From IMG/VR virus record IMGVR_UViG_3300050821_001542, positions 1 to 48,501 of that record: a DNA stretch of 48,501 nt. The stretch is one strand, 5' to 3'. Below, piece after piece: positions 7,119-15,062 of this stretch. Source of the stretch: a virus. Made by a program: the position numbers and the translations under genes. The notes under the pieces are model-generated. The model was not told the DNA's origin and did not search any database. It saw only the letters and a program-made list of their open reading frames with translations. Position 1 is the first letter of the stretch; every line of letters starts with the position of its first letter.

Positions 7119-7346
7119 ATGAACACGCTGAATGATATTTTGCATGAGCAGCGAATGCGCCGCGAAGAGGAACGACGTAACAAGTTCCTAATAACACTGG
7201 CATTGGACGGGAGCCTGCCCATCACGTCAGAGGACATTGATTTTGCCTCACACCTGACGCGCAATGAGTTGTTCGTGCTGGCAATGGCGGCATCGGCACG
7301 CGCTAGACAATCCGCCCCACCTGTGGAAGAGGAGAAGATGAGATGA
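7119..7346 (+). CDS. Hypothetical protein, 75 aa
   Basis: GAGGGG lies upstream of the ATG five bases after the previous stop. The N-terminal helix is strongly charged (EQRMRREEERRNK), followed by a small globular part. The end overlaps the next gene by ATGA. Not recognised. Confidence 0.6.
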   Translation: MNTLNDILHEQRMRREEERRNKFLITLALDGSLPITSEDIDFASHLTRNELFVLAMAASARARQSAPPVEEEKMR

Positions 7347-7552
7347 GCCGAAAGAAGCCGTTGACGATACATCAAGCGCGAGGCATTGCCGAGAGCCGCC
7401 GTAAGGATGTAGCCAAGTTGCGGGATGCGATGCGGAACGAACTACAGGAACTTGAGGCTTTAGTCGATTCCCTCAGCGAGGCTGAGTTGAACCTGTCCGA
7501 TGCGCGGGACTCTTTCGATGACGCCATTACCGAAATGAGCAAGTATGCCTAA
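7343..7552 (+). CDS. Short coiled-coil protein, 69 aa
   Basis: ATGA-coupled start. After a basic N-terminus (SRKKPLTIHQARGIAE) the remainder is a continuous heptad-like helix (LRDAMRNELQELEALVDSLS). It may dimerise, possibly with the coiled-coil product at 6742. Function unknown. Confidence 0.6.
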   Translation: MSRKKPLTIHQARGIAESRRKDVAKLRDAMRNELQELEALVDSLSEAELNLSDARDSFDDAITEMSKYA

Positions 7553-7563
7553 CGGAGCCATCC

Positions 7564-7986
7564 ATGACTAAATCCATCGCAATCGCGCTTTTGTTGCTTG
7601 TGGCGGGGTGCAAGGAAAGCGGCCCTACTACTACGACTCAACCAACTACCGATCAAGGCACGCGAGACGGGATGCAGTTGTTGCGCGTCCATGCGGGAGA
7701 AACCGTGAACCTTGAGCTTACGGATCACACCGGCATCCTCGTTATGGTCGATGAGACTGGCGGGGTTCACGCGGAGTCTTACTCTGGAAAGAGTGGTCAC
7801 GAGTTCACGGGGATTGACGGTGTGGCTGTCGTGCGCAACCGTTGTGAGCACACAGGTAACGCTATAGCCAGAGGAGGAAGCATCGCTAACACCGGATGCG
7901 ACAACGTGATTATTCAGCAGGACGCAACTCCTGATTCAAAGTGCTCGAACATTGTCTCGGACAACGCGGAGGTAAACTGCAAATGA
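7564..7986 (+). CDS. Predicted lipoprotein, 140 aa
   Basis: The N-terminus MTKSIAIALLLLVAGC is a lipoprotein signal with lipobox LVAGC (Cys16), then a Thr-rich linker (PTTTTQPTTDQ) and a beta-rich domain with four cysteines that could form disulfides in the periplasm. Early phage lipoproteins are often superinfection-exclusion factors that block the receptor. That role would fit an exported protein in the early region, but it is inference. ATGA overlap with another exported protein follows. Confidence 0.75.
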   Translation: MTKSIAIALLLLVAGCKESGPTTTTQPTTDQGTRDGMQLLRVHAGETVNLELTDHTGILVMVDETGGVHAESYSGKSGHEFTGIDGVAVVRNRCEHTGNAIARGGSIANTGCDNVIIQQDATPDSKCSNIVSDNAEVNCK

Positions 7987-8405
7987 AACTCGCATGGATC
8001 GCACTTTTGCTGGCGGCAGGTGGGGCGCACGCGCAGATTGTCAAATTGGATTGCACCAAGACCGACAGGTGCCCCGCTGGAAAGACGTGCCAGTGCGCCA
8101 CGAAGCCCGTAGCGAAACAGGAGAAGCCGCCCGCCCAGGTGCTGACGGTATGCTCGCCGGCGACAGACAAGAACTGCCCCGCACTCACCTACAGCGTGTG
8201 GCAGCAACCTCCAACGCCCGAATGGACGCATTCGGTCAAGAACGGTGTCTATACGGCAACGTTCACCGACCCTGAGAATCACTGGCGCTGCTACGTCACC
8301 GGAAGAATGCCGGAAGATTATCCGACCGCCTTCACTGTGACCTGCGTGGACACAACCAAGACATACATCGAACCACCCGCCGCACCCGCTGGAGGCAGAC
8401 CGTGA
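7983..8405 (+). CDS. Predicted periplasmic protein with signal peptide, 140 aa
   Basis: The ATG at 7983 overlaps the lipoprotein stop. A Sec signal peptide MKLAWIALLLAAGGAHA is probably cut after AHA. The mature part carries eight cysteines in spaced pairs (CTKTDRCPAGKTCQCATK), suggesting disulfides after export. Secretion of two neighbouring early products suggests they act together at the host envelope, for instance in exclusion. No family recognised. Confidence 0.7.
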   Translation: MKLAWIALLLAAGGAHAQIVKLDCTKTDRCPAGKTCQCATKPVAKQEKPPAQVLTVCSPATDKNCPALTYSVWQQPPTPEWTHSVKNGVYTATFTDPENHWRCYVTGRMPEDYPTAFTVTCVDTTKTYIEPPAAPAGGRP

Positions 8406-8746
8406 GCGACCGCATTCAGCAGATCAAGGAGAGGTGGGCGAGTATCCCTCCGCTCATGCACGGCGTCATGGAACGCGGTTTGGGTAGGCAGACACACAAG
8501 GTCTGCACGCTCGATGGCTTTCCAGTTGAAGAAACTCTTGAGTTCGTTGACGCACAAGCCTCCGCACCCGAAGACATCGCGCATCTCCTGGAACGGCTTG
8601 GGGAGGCGGAGAAGTTGCTGATTGAGGCAGGCAAGCTATCAGTCATGGCCGAAGAGGAACACAACGCATCAGGTGACGACACGGACTGCGACGTATGCAA
8701 CTGGTTATTCGATGTCGCCGCCTTCCTGAACCGGGAGGGACGATGA
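8402..8746 (+). CDS. Hypothetical protein, 114 aa
   Basis: GTGA overlap with the previous gene. A helical soluble protein with a segment APEDIAHLLERLGEAEKLLIEA and a C-terminal CDVCNWLF that may bind metal. No signal peptide, unlike its two neighbours. Not recognised. Confidence 0.6.
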   Translation: MSDRIQQIKERWASIPPLMHGVMERGLGRQTHKVCTLDGFPVEETLEFVDAQASAPEDIAHLLERLGEAEKLLIEAGKLSVMAEEEHNASGDDTDCDVCNWLFDVAAFLNREGR

Positions 8747-8940
8747 CGCCGATGGTTTGTCCAGCAGGACACTCACGATCCTTTACTACCTACGGGCTGT
8801 GCTATTCCTGCCACGACTGTAGCCCGATTGGAGAATACAAGTTTGTTTTCAGAAAAGGCCACCCTGTTTGGGTTCAACCAGAGTTAGTGCCAATTGGACT
8901 CAGGGAGCGGGCTAACAGAGAGGATGGGCGAGGCAAATGA
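8743..8940 (+). CDS. Small Cys-rich protein, 65 aa
   Basis: The ATG at 8743 overlaps the preceding stop and has GGGAGG upstream. The N-terminal half has CPAGH and CYSCHDC, a probable zinc site; the C-terminal half is basic. It ends by ATGA overlap with the next small gene. Confidence 0.6.
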   Translation: MTPMVCPAGHSRSFTTYGLCYSCHDCSPIGEYKFVFRKGHPVWVQPELVPIGLRERANREDGRGK

Positions 8941-9095
8941 CGACCGGACAGGAATTGATCCAGTACATAGTTGCGGAGCTTATGCTCAGGAGAGTAGTTC
9001 CGACGGATGCGTGCATCCTTCAGCACATTCGAGAGATGCGAGATGTATCTGATCTGAGGACGCAAGAGAAAGGACGCAACTCCGATGCAATGTGA
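8937..9095 (+). CDS. Hypothetical protein, 52 aa
   Basis: Start overlaps the previous stop (ATGA). The product is a helical, mixed-charge peptide (QELIQYIVAELMLRR...ILQHIREMRD). The end overlaps the following long gene by 11 bases. Supported mainly by its punctuation. Confidence 0.5.
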   Translation: MTTGQELIQYIVAELMLRRVVPTDACILQHIREMRDVSDLRTQEKGRNSDAM

Positions 9096-10749
9096 AGCGA
9101 CGACACTCTGCGAGTGCGGACATGAGTACCAGATGCACGCCCACCGCGATCTGGAGAACACTGCTGGCCGGTGCTACTATCCTAACGATGGATCAGCGAT
9201 GGGATGTAAGTGCTTGTGCTTTAGGGCCGCACAGAAGCTCACTCCGCTCACTCCTGCGCAGAACTTCGTCAGCGACAAGAAGTATCCAGACGGCCCCACC
9301 TGTACCGTATGCGGCGCGTTGCTGGTAGAGGAAAAGTGTCTATCCTGCGGAAGCGCACAGAAGCTCACAGTTCCCGCGCAGCTACAGGAAGCCCTCATGT
9401 ATCAGAAGTGCATTCACGGTAACGGGCCTGCCTGCCCTGAGTGTACCCACTTCCCTGCAACCCAACCGCCCTCTGCAAGCGAAGGGGATGGCGAACGGAC
9501 ATATCCTACTGGTGGTGATCCTAACGAGTTCTGCGTATGCAAGCATCACAAACTCAACCATGCGGCATATCTCGATATGCCCACAGCGTGCAACCAGACT
9601 AACTGTGATTGCGCAGAGTATCGTCCGGCGAATCCCTCCCCCGCTGTGGATGCTGCGCCCGATGCTAAGGAATTGTTCGACGTAGAGCCATATTCTCCGA
9701 TGGATGCTGTTATGGGAGCCTGCGGCATCCTCGACGTAATCAAAAGTGAGTGGGGAGAATCGTGGTCGGAGCATGACCAGAAAGTGCGGGCTGGCTTGAG
9801 TGCCATCCTAGCCGCTGATCTTGGTGGTCAGAAGCATATCGCTAAACTGGAGCACTATCTACAGGTCAGCAACGATGCACTGGCGATGCGATCACGGGAA
9901 CTGAACGAACTGGTCGCGCGCAATTCTGAGGGGTACAGGGAAGGCGGCGAAGAAACGTGTCAGGCGAAGCCCGCTGTGGATGCTGCGCCCGATCTCATCA
10001 AGCACATGACAGAGCGTTTCCTTGGCTGGCAGCTACCAGAGAACTTCAATCCAGACGGCGGGATTAGCTTTCAGCAATACGGAAATGTCGGCACCGAGCA
10101 TCAATACGAAAATGTCCCGACTGGAACCAATTTGCTGGACTACACGCAGGCCGAGGCGATGGTGCGCTATATGCTTGACCGTACTTCGCCGCACGAGTGC
10201 AATTCGGATTGTGGTTACTTTCCATGCCCTAAGATGCCGTGGTCTATGCCGAAGCCCGCTGTGGATGCTGGAGAGCCTTTGCCGCCACTGGATGATGAAA
10301 CACTCCGCAAAATAAAAGACTTCATAATCTCCAAATTGCTTGAACACAAGGCTACTGGAGAGCATGAAGGGCAACCGTATTCAGGAATTCAGTATGCATT
10401 AGACGTATGTGTTGATTTGGTGCGCGCTAATCGTGCGCTGGAGCAAAGACTGGCCGCGAGTGAGGGCGAGAAGCAGAAACTCATCCGCGAATCCGTGGCC
10501 GATTTCAATTCCACCGAAGATCAACTTGCGGAGCGAGACAGAAAGATTGCAGAACTTGAATCCAAACTGGCCGCCCTTACTGCCGCCATGACATTGATTG
10601 CCGCATTCAAGAACAAGACGCTCGTAGGGCACACAAGTAACGACGCATTGGGAATCGCTTATGCCGAAGGAGCCAACAAAGCATTCAATCAAGCGGCAGA
10701 AATTGCAAACACGGCTCTCGCTGCCGGGAAAGAGGATGCAGATGGCTAA
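9085..10749 (+). CDS. Mosaic zinc-module / coiled-coil protein, 554 aa
   Basis: The longest early protein, built of distinct modules. Residues ~8-46 hold a C-x-C-G-H...H...C...C-x-C cluster. Residues ~72-92 form a zinc ribbon (CTVC/CLSC). A second C-x-C-x-H...H cluster (CVCKHHKLNH...CDCAEY) lies at ~150-180. Residues ~310-370 contain the phage motif FLGWQLPENFNPDGGISF with YTQAEAMVRYMLD. The C-terminal third is a coiled coil ending in an alanine-rich tail. Modules are separated by linkers PAVDA (three times) and AQKLT (twice) whose DNA is repeated exactly. Each module occurs alone in other phage proteins as I recall. It looks like a string of small accessory genes fused by recombination at linker repeats. 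Function unknown. Confidence 0.7.
   Translation: MQCEATTLCECGHEYQMHAHRDLENTAGRCYYPNDGSAMGCKCLCFRAAQKLTPLTPAQNFVSDKKYPDGPTCTVCGALLVEEKCLSCGSAQKLTVPAQLQEALMYQKCIHGNGPACPECTHFPATQPPSASEGDGERTYPTGGDPNEFCVCKHHKLNHAAYLDMPTACNQTNCDCAEYRPANPSPAVDAAPDAKELFDVEPYSPMDAVMGACGILDVIKSEWGESWSEHDQKVRAGLSAILAADLGGQKHIAKLEHYLQVSNDALAMRSRELNELVARNSEGYREGGEETCQAKPAVDAAPDLIKHMTERFLGWQLPENFNPDGGISFQQYGNVGTEHQYENVPTGTNLLDYTQAEAMVRYMLDRTSPHECNSDCGYFPCPKMPWSMPKPAVDAGEPLPPLDDETLRKIKDFIISKLLEHKATGEHEGQPYSGIQYALDVCVDLVRANRALEQRLAASEGEKQKLIRESVADFNSTEDQLAERDRKIAELESKLAALTAAMTLIAAFKNKTLVGHTSNDALGIAYAEGANKAFNQAAEIANTALAAGKEDADG
9229..9368 (+). repeat. Direct repeat GCACAGAAGCTCAC (two copies)
   Basis: An exact 14-base repeat at 9229-9242 and 9355-9368, both encoding AQKLT in the same frame and followed by related Pro/Ala/Gln codons. 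It brackets the zinc ribbon of the mosaic protein. Confidence 0.8.
9640..10270 (+). repeat. Three exact linker repeats encoding PAVDA
   Basis: A 24-base sequence beginning CCCGCTGTGGATGCTG occurs at 9640-9663 and 9970-9993; its first 16 bases recur at 10255-10270. Copies two and three share 20 bases (9966-9985, 10251-10270). All are in frame, between protein modules. Confidence 0.85.
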
Positions 10750-10981
10750 AATATCGAGGATTGCAATAGGGGTCGCCTGTTTATGTTGGGTCGTATTTGT
10801 TGCTCACTGGTACTGCTCAGACCCAGTATTTTCAGAGGATGTTTCGTGGTCTGTCGATTGGGTAGGATCCCATTTTATGGGATTCATGGCAGGTGTTGTT
10901 AGTCTTGGTTTCTTTGCCGGGATACTAGCTTTGGGTTACGCCTTAGTCCGATTGATCGCGGAGGATGCAAATGGAAAGTGA
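10742..10981 (+). CDS. Two-span membrane protein, 79 aa
   Basis: The start ATG at 10742 lies just inside the end of the mosaic gene, with GGATG upstream. The first hydrophobic helix is near residues 5-23 (ISRIAIGVACLCWVVFVAHW) and the second near 45-70 (FMGFMAGVVSLGFFAGILAL). The two-helix layout resembles small holins, but it lies in the early region far from the endolysin. A role in modifying the host membrane is just as possible. Confidence 0.6.
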   Translation: MAKISRIAIGVACLCWVVFVAHWYCSDPVFSEDVSWSVDWVGSHFMGFMAGVVSLGFFAGILALGYALVRLIAEDANGK

Positions 10982-11447
10982 ACCGAAGTATGAGACAGAG
11001 AAACGGTGTTGCTACATCTGTGATGGCAGGAAGCTCTGCCACGTGTGCGGTCAGCAAACCCTCTTGGCGTGCTCGGATTGTCGTATAGACCTCGCAGCAA
11101 CGGTGCGCGTTTGCAATAAACAAGAGTGCCGAGATGCTCACGATAAGGTTTGCCCTGCCGTCCTAAAAGCTGCCATCGCCGCATGGAACACGCGCCCCGC
11201 TCTTGCTGGGCCAGATATTCCAGAGCTTGCAATCACACATGCGGATAGTTCGCAGGCTCGTAGATGGATGGTGGAGACGTATGGCGAGGAAGTCTTTGAG
11301 GCCCGTAAGGTCGTAGTGAAGCCGATAGAACTGCTTTCACTACGGAGGGCGTTGCTGATCCGTGAGCGCCAGCTTCACGCCGTATGCGCCCAACTCGCGG
11401 CCACCCGTGCCGCGCTGGATGAGGCGAGGAAGGATGCTGGCAAGTGA
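10971..11447 (+). CDS. Cys-rich protein with Lar-like segment, 158 aa
   Basis: The ATG at 10971 is preferred because GGAGG sits six bases before it; an ATG at 10965 overlaps that site. Residues ~10-60 carry CCYIC, CHVC, CSDC and single Cys, enough for two zinc sites. AAIAAWNTRPA follows, a segment typical of Lar-type restriction-alleviation and related small phage zinc proteins. The C-terminus is a coiled coil (ALLIRERQLHAVCAQLAATR). A link to restriction evasion is only suggested by that motif. Confidence 0.6.
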   Translation: MESEPKYETEKRCCYICDGRKLCHVCGQQTLLACSDCRIDLAATVRVCNKQECRDAHDKVCPAVLKAAIAAWNTRPALAGPDIPELAITHADSSQARRWMVETYGEEVFEARKVVVKPIELLSLRRALLIRERQLHAVCAQLAATRAALDEARKDAGK

Positions 11448-11878
11448 AGATTGTGCTGGCAAGGATGGGAACAATGCTGAAGATCACCGACAAACAGAAA
11501 GCTCATCTCACCCGTCGCCAGTGGGCACGGCTGTGGGGCCAGAAACACATGATAAAGCCAGTCTTCATTGAGGAGGCATTCGGCAACGGAGAGAAGCTTC
11601 TGGCCGTTACGCCGCTAAACACGAGACCGAACTACTACCTCATCCGAGTCGATTCCTCGTGGAGCGACAGCAACTACGACAAAGTATGCGTTGGGGACCA
11701 TATCGAAGAGATTTGCGAAGCAATCGAGGATGTGGTGGGGCCGAAGTATTCGGAAAACGACCAAGGGGAAGAGGAGTGCTTCGGATGGCCGTCCCTCGAC
11801 GATGAATGCGGAGTCGCGTGGTGTGACTCAATGGATCTGCTCGGTCTCCCGCGTATTCCACACGGGGCCGCGGCGTGA
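11444..11878 (+). CDS. Hypothetical acidic protein, 144 aa
   Basis: GTG start overlapping the previous stop (GTGA); ATGs at 11465 and 11474 are alternatives. The N-terminus is basic (DKQKAHLTRRQWARLWGQKH) and the C-terminal half strongly acidic. No motif recognised. Confidence 0.6.
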   Translation: MKIVLARMGTMLKITDKQKAHLTRRQWARLWGQKHMIKPVFIEEAFGNGEKLLAVTPLNTRPNYYLIRVDSSWSDSNYDKVCVGDHIEEICEAIEDVVGPKYSENDQGEEECFGWPSLDDECGVAWCDSMDLLGLPRIPHGAAA

Positions 11879-11925
11879 CGAAATCATTGTCTGACTTGCG
11901 TGCCGCGCTGGGGAAGAAGGACTAG
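11875..11925 (+). CDS. Possible 16-residue peptide
   Basis: A GTG overlapping the previous stop (GTGA) opens a 16-codon frame, MTKSLSDLRAALGKKD, whose TAG directly abuts the GTG of the KTSC gene. The punctuation fits a coupled mini-gene that hands ribosomes to the next start; the length makes it doubtful. Confidence 0.3.
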   Translation: MTKSLSDLRAALGKKD

Positions 11926-12180
11926 GTGAAAGTCTCTGACCTCATCTCGCGCGCGGTGCCACACCCAGTTCCCAAGGCTCGCAACCTAGACATGGTGGGC
12001 TGGTGCGACGGGTATCTGCTGGTGCGGTTCAAGGGACGAGGCACGCTCTACGTTTACGGCCCTGAGATCGCCGAGGCGGAAGTAGAGAAGATCCTGAAGA
12101 ACCCGTACCCCGACGCTCTCTTCAACCGGCTCCGCAACAAGCACAACTGGCAGTGCCACAAGGTGGAACGTGCAGCTTAG
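11926..12180 (+). CDS. KTSC-domain protein, 84 aa
   Basis: GTG start immediately after the preceding TAG. The single domain matches the KTSC family: GYLLVRFKGRGTLYVYGPEIAEA corresponds to its L-x-V-x-F-x-x-G-x-x-Y-x-Y core, followed by a helix and a basic C-terminus. KTSC occurs alone or fused to lysyl-tRNA synthetase and nucleases, and its role is not established. It overlaps the helicase start by 11 bases. Confidence 0.7.
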   Translation: MKVSDLISRAVPHPVPKARNLDMVGWCDGYLLVRFKGRGTLYVYGPEIAEAEVEKILKNPYPDALFNRLRNKHNWQCHKVERAA

Positions 12181-13795
12181 GGACTTCCAGGTCGACGCCC
12201 TCACCCGCTCCAAGGCGGCATACTCGCGTGGCGTGAATCGCCAGCTCGCGGTCCTGGCGACCGGGCTGGGCAAGACTGCCATCGCTGCAAACGTGCGGCG
12301 GCACCACGGCTTTACTGGACGGGTGATGTTCGCTGTCCACATGGATCAGCTCGCGCAGCAGGCGGCCAAGGCATTCGCTGCGTGGAATCCTGGCGCATGG
12401 GTGGGCGTGGAGATGGCTGGGCAGTACGCCGGCGCGATGGATCAGTACGTCATCGCCTCCATCCCCACGCTCGGACGCAAGGGGTCAGATCGCATCAAGC
12501 GGTTCGCGCCGGACGAGTTCGACGCCATCATTCAGGACGAGGCCCACATCGGCATGGCCGACTCGTTCAAGCGGGTCTACGACTACTTCGGCCTGTTGCA
12601 GCCCAACCCATCGGGCCCACTCTTCCTCGGAATCACGGCCACGCCGAACCGGAACGACGGTCAGGGGCTCAAGGCTCTGTTCGACGAGATCGTGTTCGAC
12701 ATGGGCATTCGCAAGGGCATTGAGACCGGATGGCTCTGCGACATCCGGGCCATGCGCGTCTCGGGCAAAGCCAACTTAGACGGGGTACCGACCCGCGGCG
12801 GTGAGTTCGTGGAGGGAGAACTGGCGAAGGAGGTCAACACGCCCGAGCGCAACGCCATCGTGGTCAAGGAGTGGGCGAAGCACGCATGGGAGCGCCGTAC
12901 CATCTGCTTCACCGCGAACGTGCAGCACGCGCTCGACCTCGCAGCTACCTTCCAGGCCCACGGTATCGACGCCAAGGCGGTGTGGGGCGAAGATCCTCAC
13001 CGGCAGGCCAAGATCGACGCGCACAAGGCAGGGAGCTACCCGGTAACCTGCTGCGCGCAACTGCTGGGCATCGGCTACGACGATCCATTTGTCTCGTGCA
13101 TTGTGCTTGCAGCGCCACGCAAAAGCTTCGTGCGTTATGCGCAGGAGGTAGGCCGAGGAACTCGCATCGCCGAAGGGAAGGACGATCTCCTGGTTCTGGA
13201 TGTGTGCGACACTGCCTCGAAGCACGACCTCTGCACCGTGTCGAGCCTGCTGGGGCTGCCGAAGGACCTGGACCTCAAGGGCGAGAGGTTCACCAAGGCC
13301 CGTGAGCAGCTGGAACGGGTCGCCGCCGAGTTCCCCACGGCCAACATCGCCGACCTGCGCAATCTGGACGAGCTGAAGACGATGGCCGAGCACATCCAGT
13401 TGTTCAAGGTCTCCTACCCGCCGGAGGTCTCGCGCCTCACGGAGCTTGCATGGACGAAGCAGGGAGACGCCTACGTGCTCCCCGTGGGCCGGGGGCGGGT
13501 CACGCTGTCGGCTGACTTGCTGGGCGAGTGGTGGGTGCGGGGGCAGGTGGGCGGCAAGCCGGTCGAGATCGCCGCACAGAACCTCGCTGGCGCGTTCAAC
13601 GCTGCCGATGGAGCCGTGCTGGGGGCTGGGGTGGTAGACAGGGCCGTTCTGATGCGGGAGGCCCGCTGGCGCGAAGCTGGCCCCAGCGAGAAGCAGGTCA
13701 GTCTGTGCCGTAAGCTGAGGATACCGATACCCAACGGGGCGACCAGAGGCATGGTGAGCGCGGCGCTGGACAGGCACTTTGCGGGGAGGGCCTGA
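12170..13795 (+). CDS. SF2 DEAH-box helicase (UvsW/ResIII-like)
   Basis: A 541-residue helicase starting at GTG. Q-like N-terminus QLRDFQVDAL. Motif I ATGLGKT is at 30-36, motif II DEAH at 123-126, motif III TAT at 156-158, and motif VI QEVGRGTR at ~325-332. Domain 2 begins near 225. The C-terminal ~140 residues end with GPSEKQVSLCRKLRIPIPNG, seen in phage relatives. Phage helicases of this type unwind branched DNA in recombination-dependent replication (UvsW) or assist replication in phages without a hexameric helicase. It fits the recombinase and exonuclease at 2.7-4.2 kb. It overlaps the next gene by one base. Confidence 0.85.
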   Translation: MQLRDFQVDALTRSKAAYSRGVNRQLAVLATGLGKTAIAANVRRHHGFTGRVMFAVHMDQLAQQAAKAFAAWNPGAWVGVEMAGQYAGAMDQYVIASIPTLGRKGSDRIKRFAPDEFDAIIQDEAHIGMADSFKRVYDYFGLLQPNPSGPLFLGITATPNRNDGQGLKALFDEIVFDMGIRKGIETGWLCDIRAMRVSGKANLDGVPTRGGEFVEGELAKEVNTPERNAIVVKEWAKHAWERRTICFTANVQHALDLAATFQAHGIDAKAVWGEDPHRQAKIDAHKAGSYPVTCCAQLLGIGYDDPFVSCIVLAAPRKSFVRYAQEVGRGTRIAEGKDDLLVLDVCDTASKHDLCTVSSLLGLPKDLDLKGERFTKAREQLERVAAEFPTANIADLRNLDELKTMAEHIQLFKVSYPPEVSRLTELAWTKQGDAYVLPVGRGRVTLSADLLGEWWVRGQVGGKPVEIAAQNLAGAFNAADGAVLGAGVVDRAVLMREARWREAGPSEKQVSLCRKLRIPIPNGATRGMVSAALDRHFAGRA

Positions 13796-13971
13796 TGGGA
13801 CACCACTACACGCGCGACACGATAGAGGCGTCGGCATGGTGCAACAAGTGTGGCAAGATGACGCCGCACACCGTCTCTGACCGGAGGCTGGGCTACTGCA
13901 TCCCGTGTTACGAGAAGCCCTTGCCGCAAGCTGAGAAACCCTCTGAGCAGGAGGAACTTTTCCGTGGCTAA
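13795..13971 (+). CDS. Zinc-ribbon protein, 58 aa
   Basis: The ATG overlaps the helicase stop (TGATG) and GGGGAGG lies close upstream. CNKC and CIPC, 19 residues apart, form one zinc ribbon; the tail is acidic. It ends inside the start of the next gene (GTGGCTAA). Function unknown. Confidence 0.65.
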   Translation: MGHHYTRDTIEASAWCNKCGKMTPHTVSDRRLGYCIPCYEKPLPQAEKPSEQEELFRG

Positions 13972-14162
13972 GTTCGCCGGCGGGGTGCGCGTGGACTCGA
14001 AGAAGTACTTGAGACTGCGGAGATTACGGAGAGAACCTGGAGGCTCTAGGCAAAGCCGAGCATGGGGCCGTGTCGAACAGGCAGCGCATGTTCCTCAAGC
14101 AGAAAGCGGAGGAAGAGCGGCGTGAATGGGAGGAGCACCTTGGCGAATCGCTCGAGGCGTGA
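13964..14162 (+). pseudogene. Apparent +1-frameshifted small gene
   Basis: GTG 13964, with a GGAGG upstream, opens MAKFAGGVRVDSKKYL, which reads as a natural N-terminus. After TTG (14009-14011) the frame turns into Arg-rich noise until a stop at 14123. Shifting +1 at A14012 gives DCGDYGENLEALGKAEHG and then NRQRMFLKQKAEEERREWEE, a natural helical C-terminus ending at TGA 14160. Joined, the two parts make one ~65-residue protein. The cause may be a one-base sequencing error, a real mutation or programmed +1 shifting. The C-terminal part is free of stops from 14013. Confidence 0.6.
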
Positions 14163-14445
14163 CCCGCTCTGCTGCCCTACCTGCGGCAAGGCGACCTCGC
14201 TCTACATGTGGCGTGACCTGACGCCGCCCGCTCAGTCCGAGGCCTACCGCAAGCGCATCCGCAACCTGATAGCGCAGTTTCAGGAGGAGGGTTACCATAC
14301 TCGCGGCCGGGATATCGACACCGCCGTAGCCGTCGCGCAGCTCATGGCATCTCGCCAACCGCATGAGGACGTGAGCCATCTGCAAGCGCTCCTCAGCCGC
14401 CACATGGAACGCATCATCGCTTCGCAATATCTGGAGACCGCATGA
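14140..14445 (+). CDS. Cys-containing hypothetical protein, 101 aa
   Basis: TTG 14140 is chosen because GGGAGGAG is placed correctly before it; an ATG in frame at 14062 would overlap the preceding gene by 100 bases. The product starts ANRSRRDPLCCPTCGK, half of a zinc site, then a helical body (RKRIRNLIAQFQEEGYHTRGRDI). The end overlaps the next ATG (ATGA). Not recognised. Confidence 0.55.
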   Translation: MANRSRRDPLCCPTCGKATSLYMWRDLTPPAQSEAYRKRIRNLIAQFQEEGYHTRGRDIDTAVAVAQLMASRQPHEDVSHLQALLSRHMERIIASQYLETA

Positions 14446-15062
14446 TCGACTACGCAAGCCTGCCCGACCCTGAAGCCGCCGACCTCATCAGCACCCGCGT
14501 CCGGCAGTGGGACGAGGAGGAGCACGTCCGCTACGCGGCGCTGGGCCTCATGGTGCAGGCCGTAGCCAAACGGATGCTCTGGAGGCATGTAGCGGACGCA
14601 GACGGCCTGCCCTGCCGCTCGCTGGCCCGCTGGATACACTTCTGCGCGCCACGGGCCTACAGCACCTGCTACCAGGCCATGCGCGACGTGGAGGAGCTGT
14701 CGGACGTGCCAGCGGAGGACTTGGCGCAGATCCCCCACGCCAACATCCAAACCATGAAGAAGATGAGCGGCGGGGTACGCAAACGCCCGGAGGTGCTCGC
14801 CGCCGCCAAGACGCAGCGCAAGGAGGCGTTCGTCGAGACCATCAAGCGCACCTTCCCCGGTCAGCACTTAGAGCAGGACGCCGTGTTCCGAGTGCCGCTG
14901 AATGAGACCCAGCTCGCGGACGTAGAGGGTGCTCTGGCGAAGGCGATGGCGCGGGGATGCGCCAGCCGGTCCGAGGCACTCTGGATGATAGCCGTGGACT
15001 ACATCGCCAGCGACTCTACGATCCTTTCCGAGGTGGAGGACGGAAAGTGTGGTCACGCATGA
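14442..15062 (+). CDS. Hypothetical helical protein, 206 aa
   Basis: ATGA-coupled start. Residues ~1-85 are a helical N-terminal domain with LMVQAVAKRMLWRHV and a segment RSLARWI...YSTCYQAMRDVEEL that could be an HTH. The middle part IPHANIQTMKKMSGGVRK and the C-terminal ALAKAMARGCASRSEALWMIAVDYI recur in uncharacterised phage proteins, as I recall. A ParB-like or regulator role cannot be shown: no ParB N-terminal box is present. Confidence 0.6.
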   Translation: MIDYASLPDPEAADLISTRVRQWDEEEHVRYAALGLMVQAVAKRMLWRHVADADGLPCRSLARWIHFCAPRAYSTCYQAMRDVEELSDVPAEDLAQIPHANIQTMKKMSGGVRKRPEVLAAAKTQRKEAFVETIKRTFPGQHLEQDAVFRVPLNETQLADVEGALAKAMARGCASRSEALWMIAVDYIASDSTILSEVEDGKCGHA

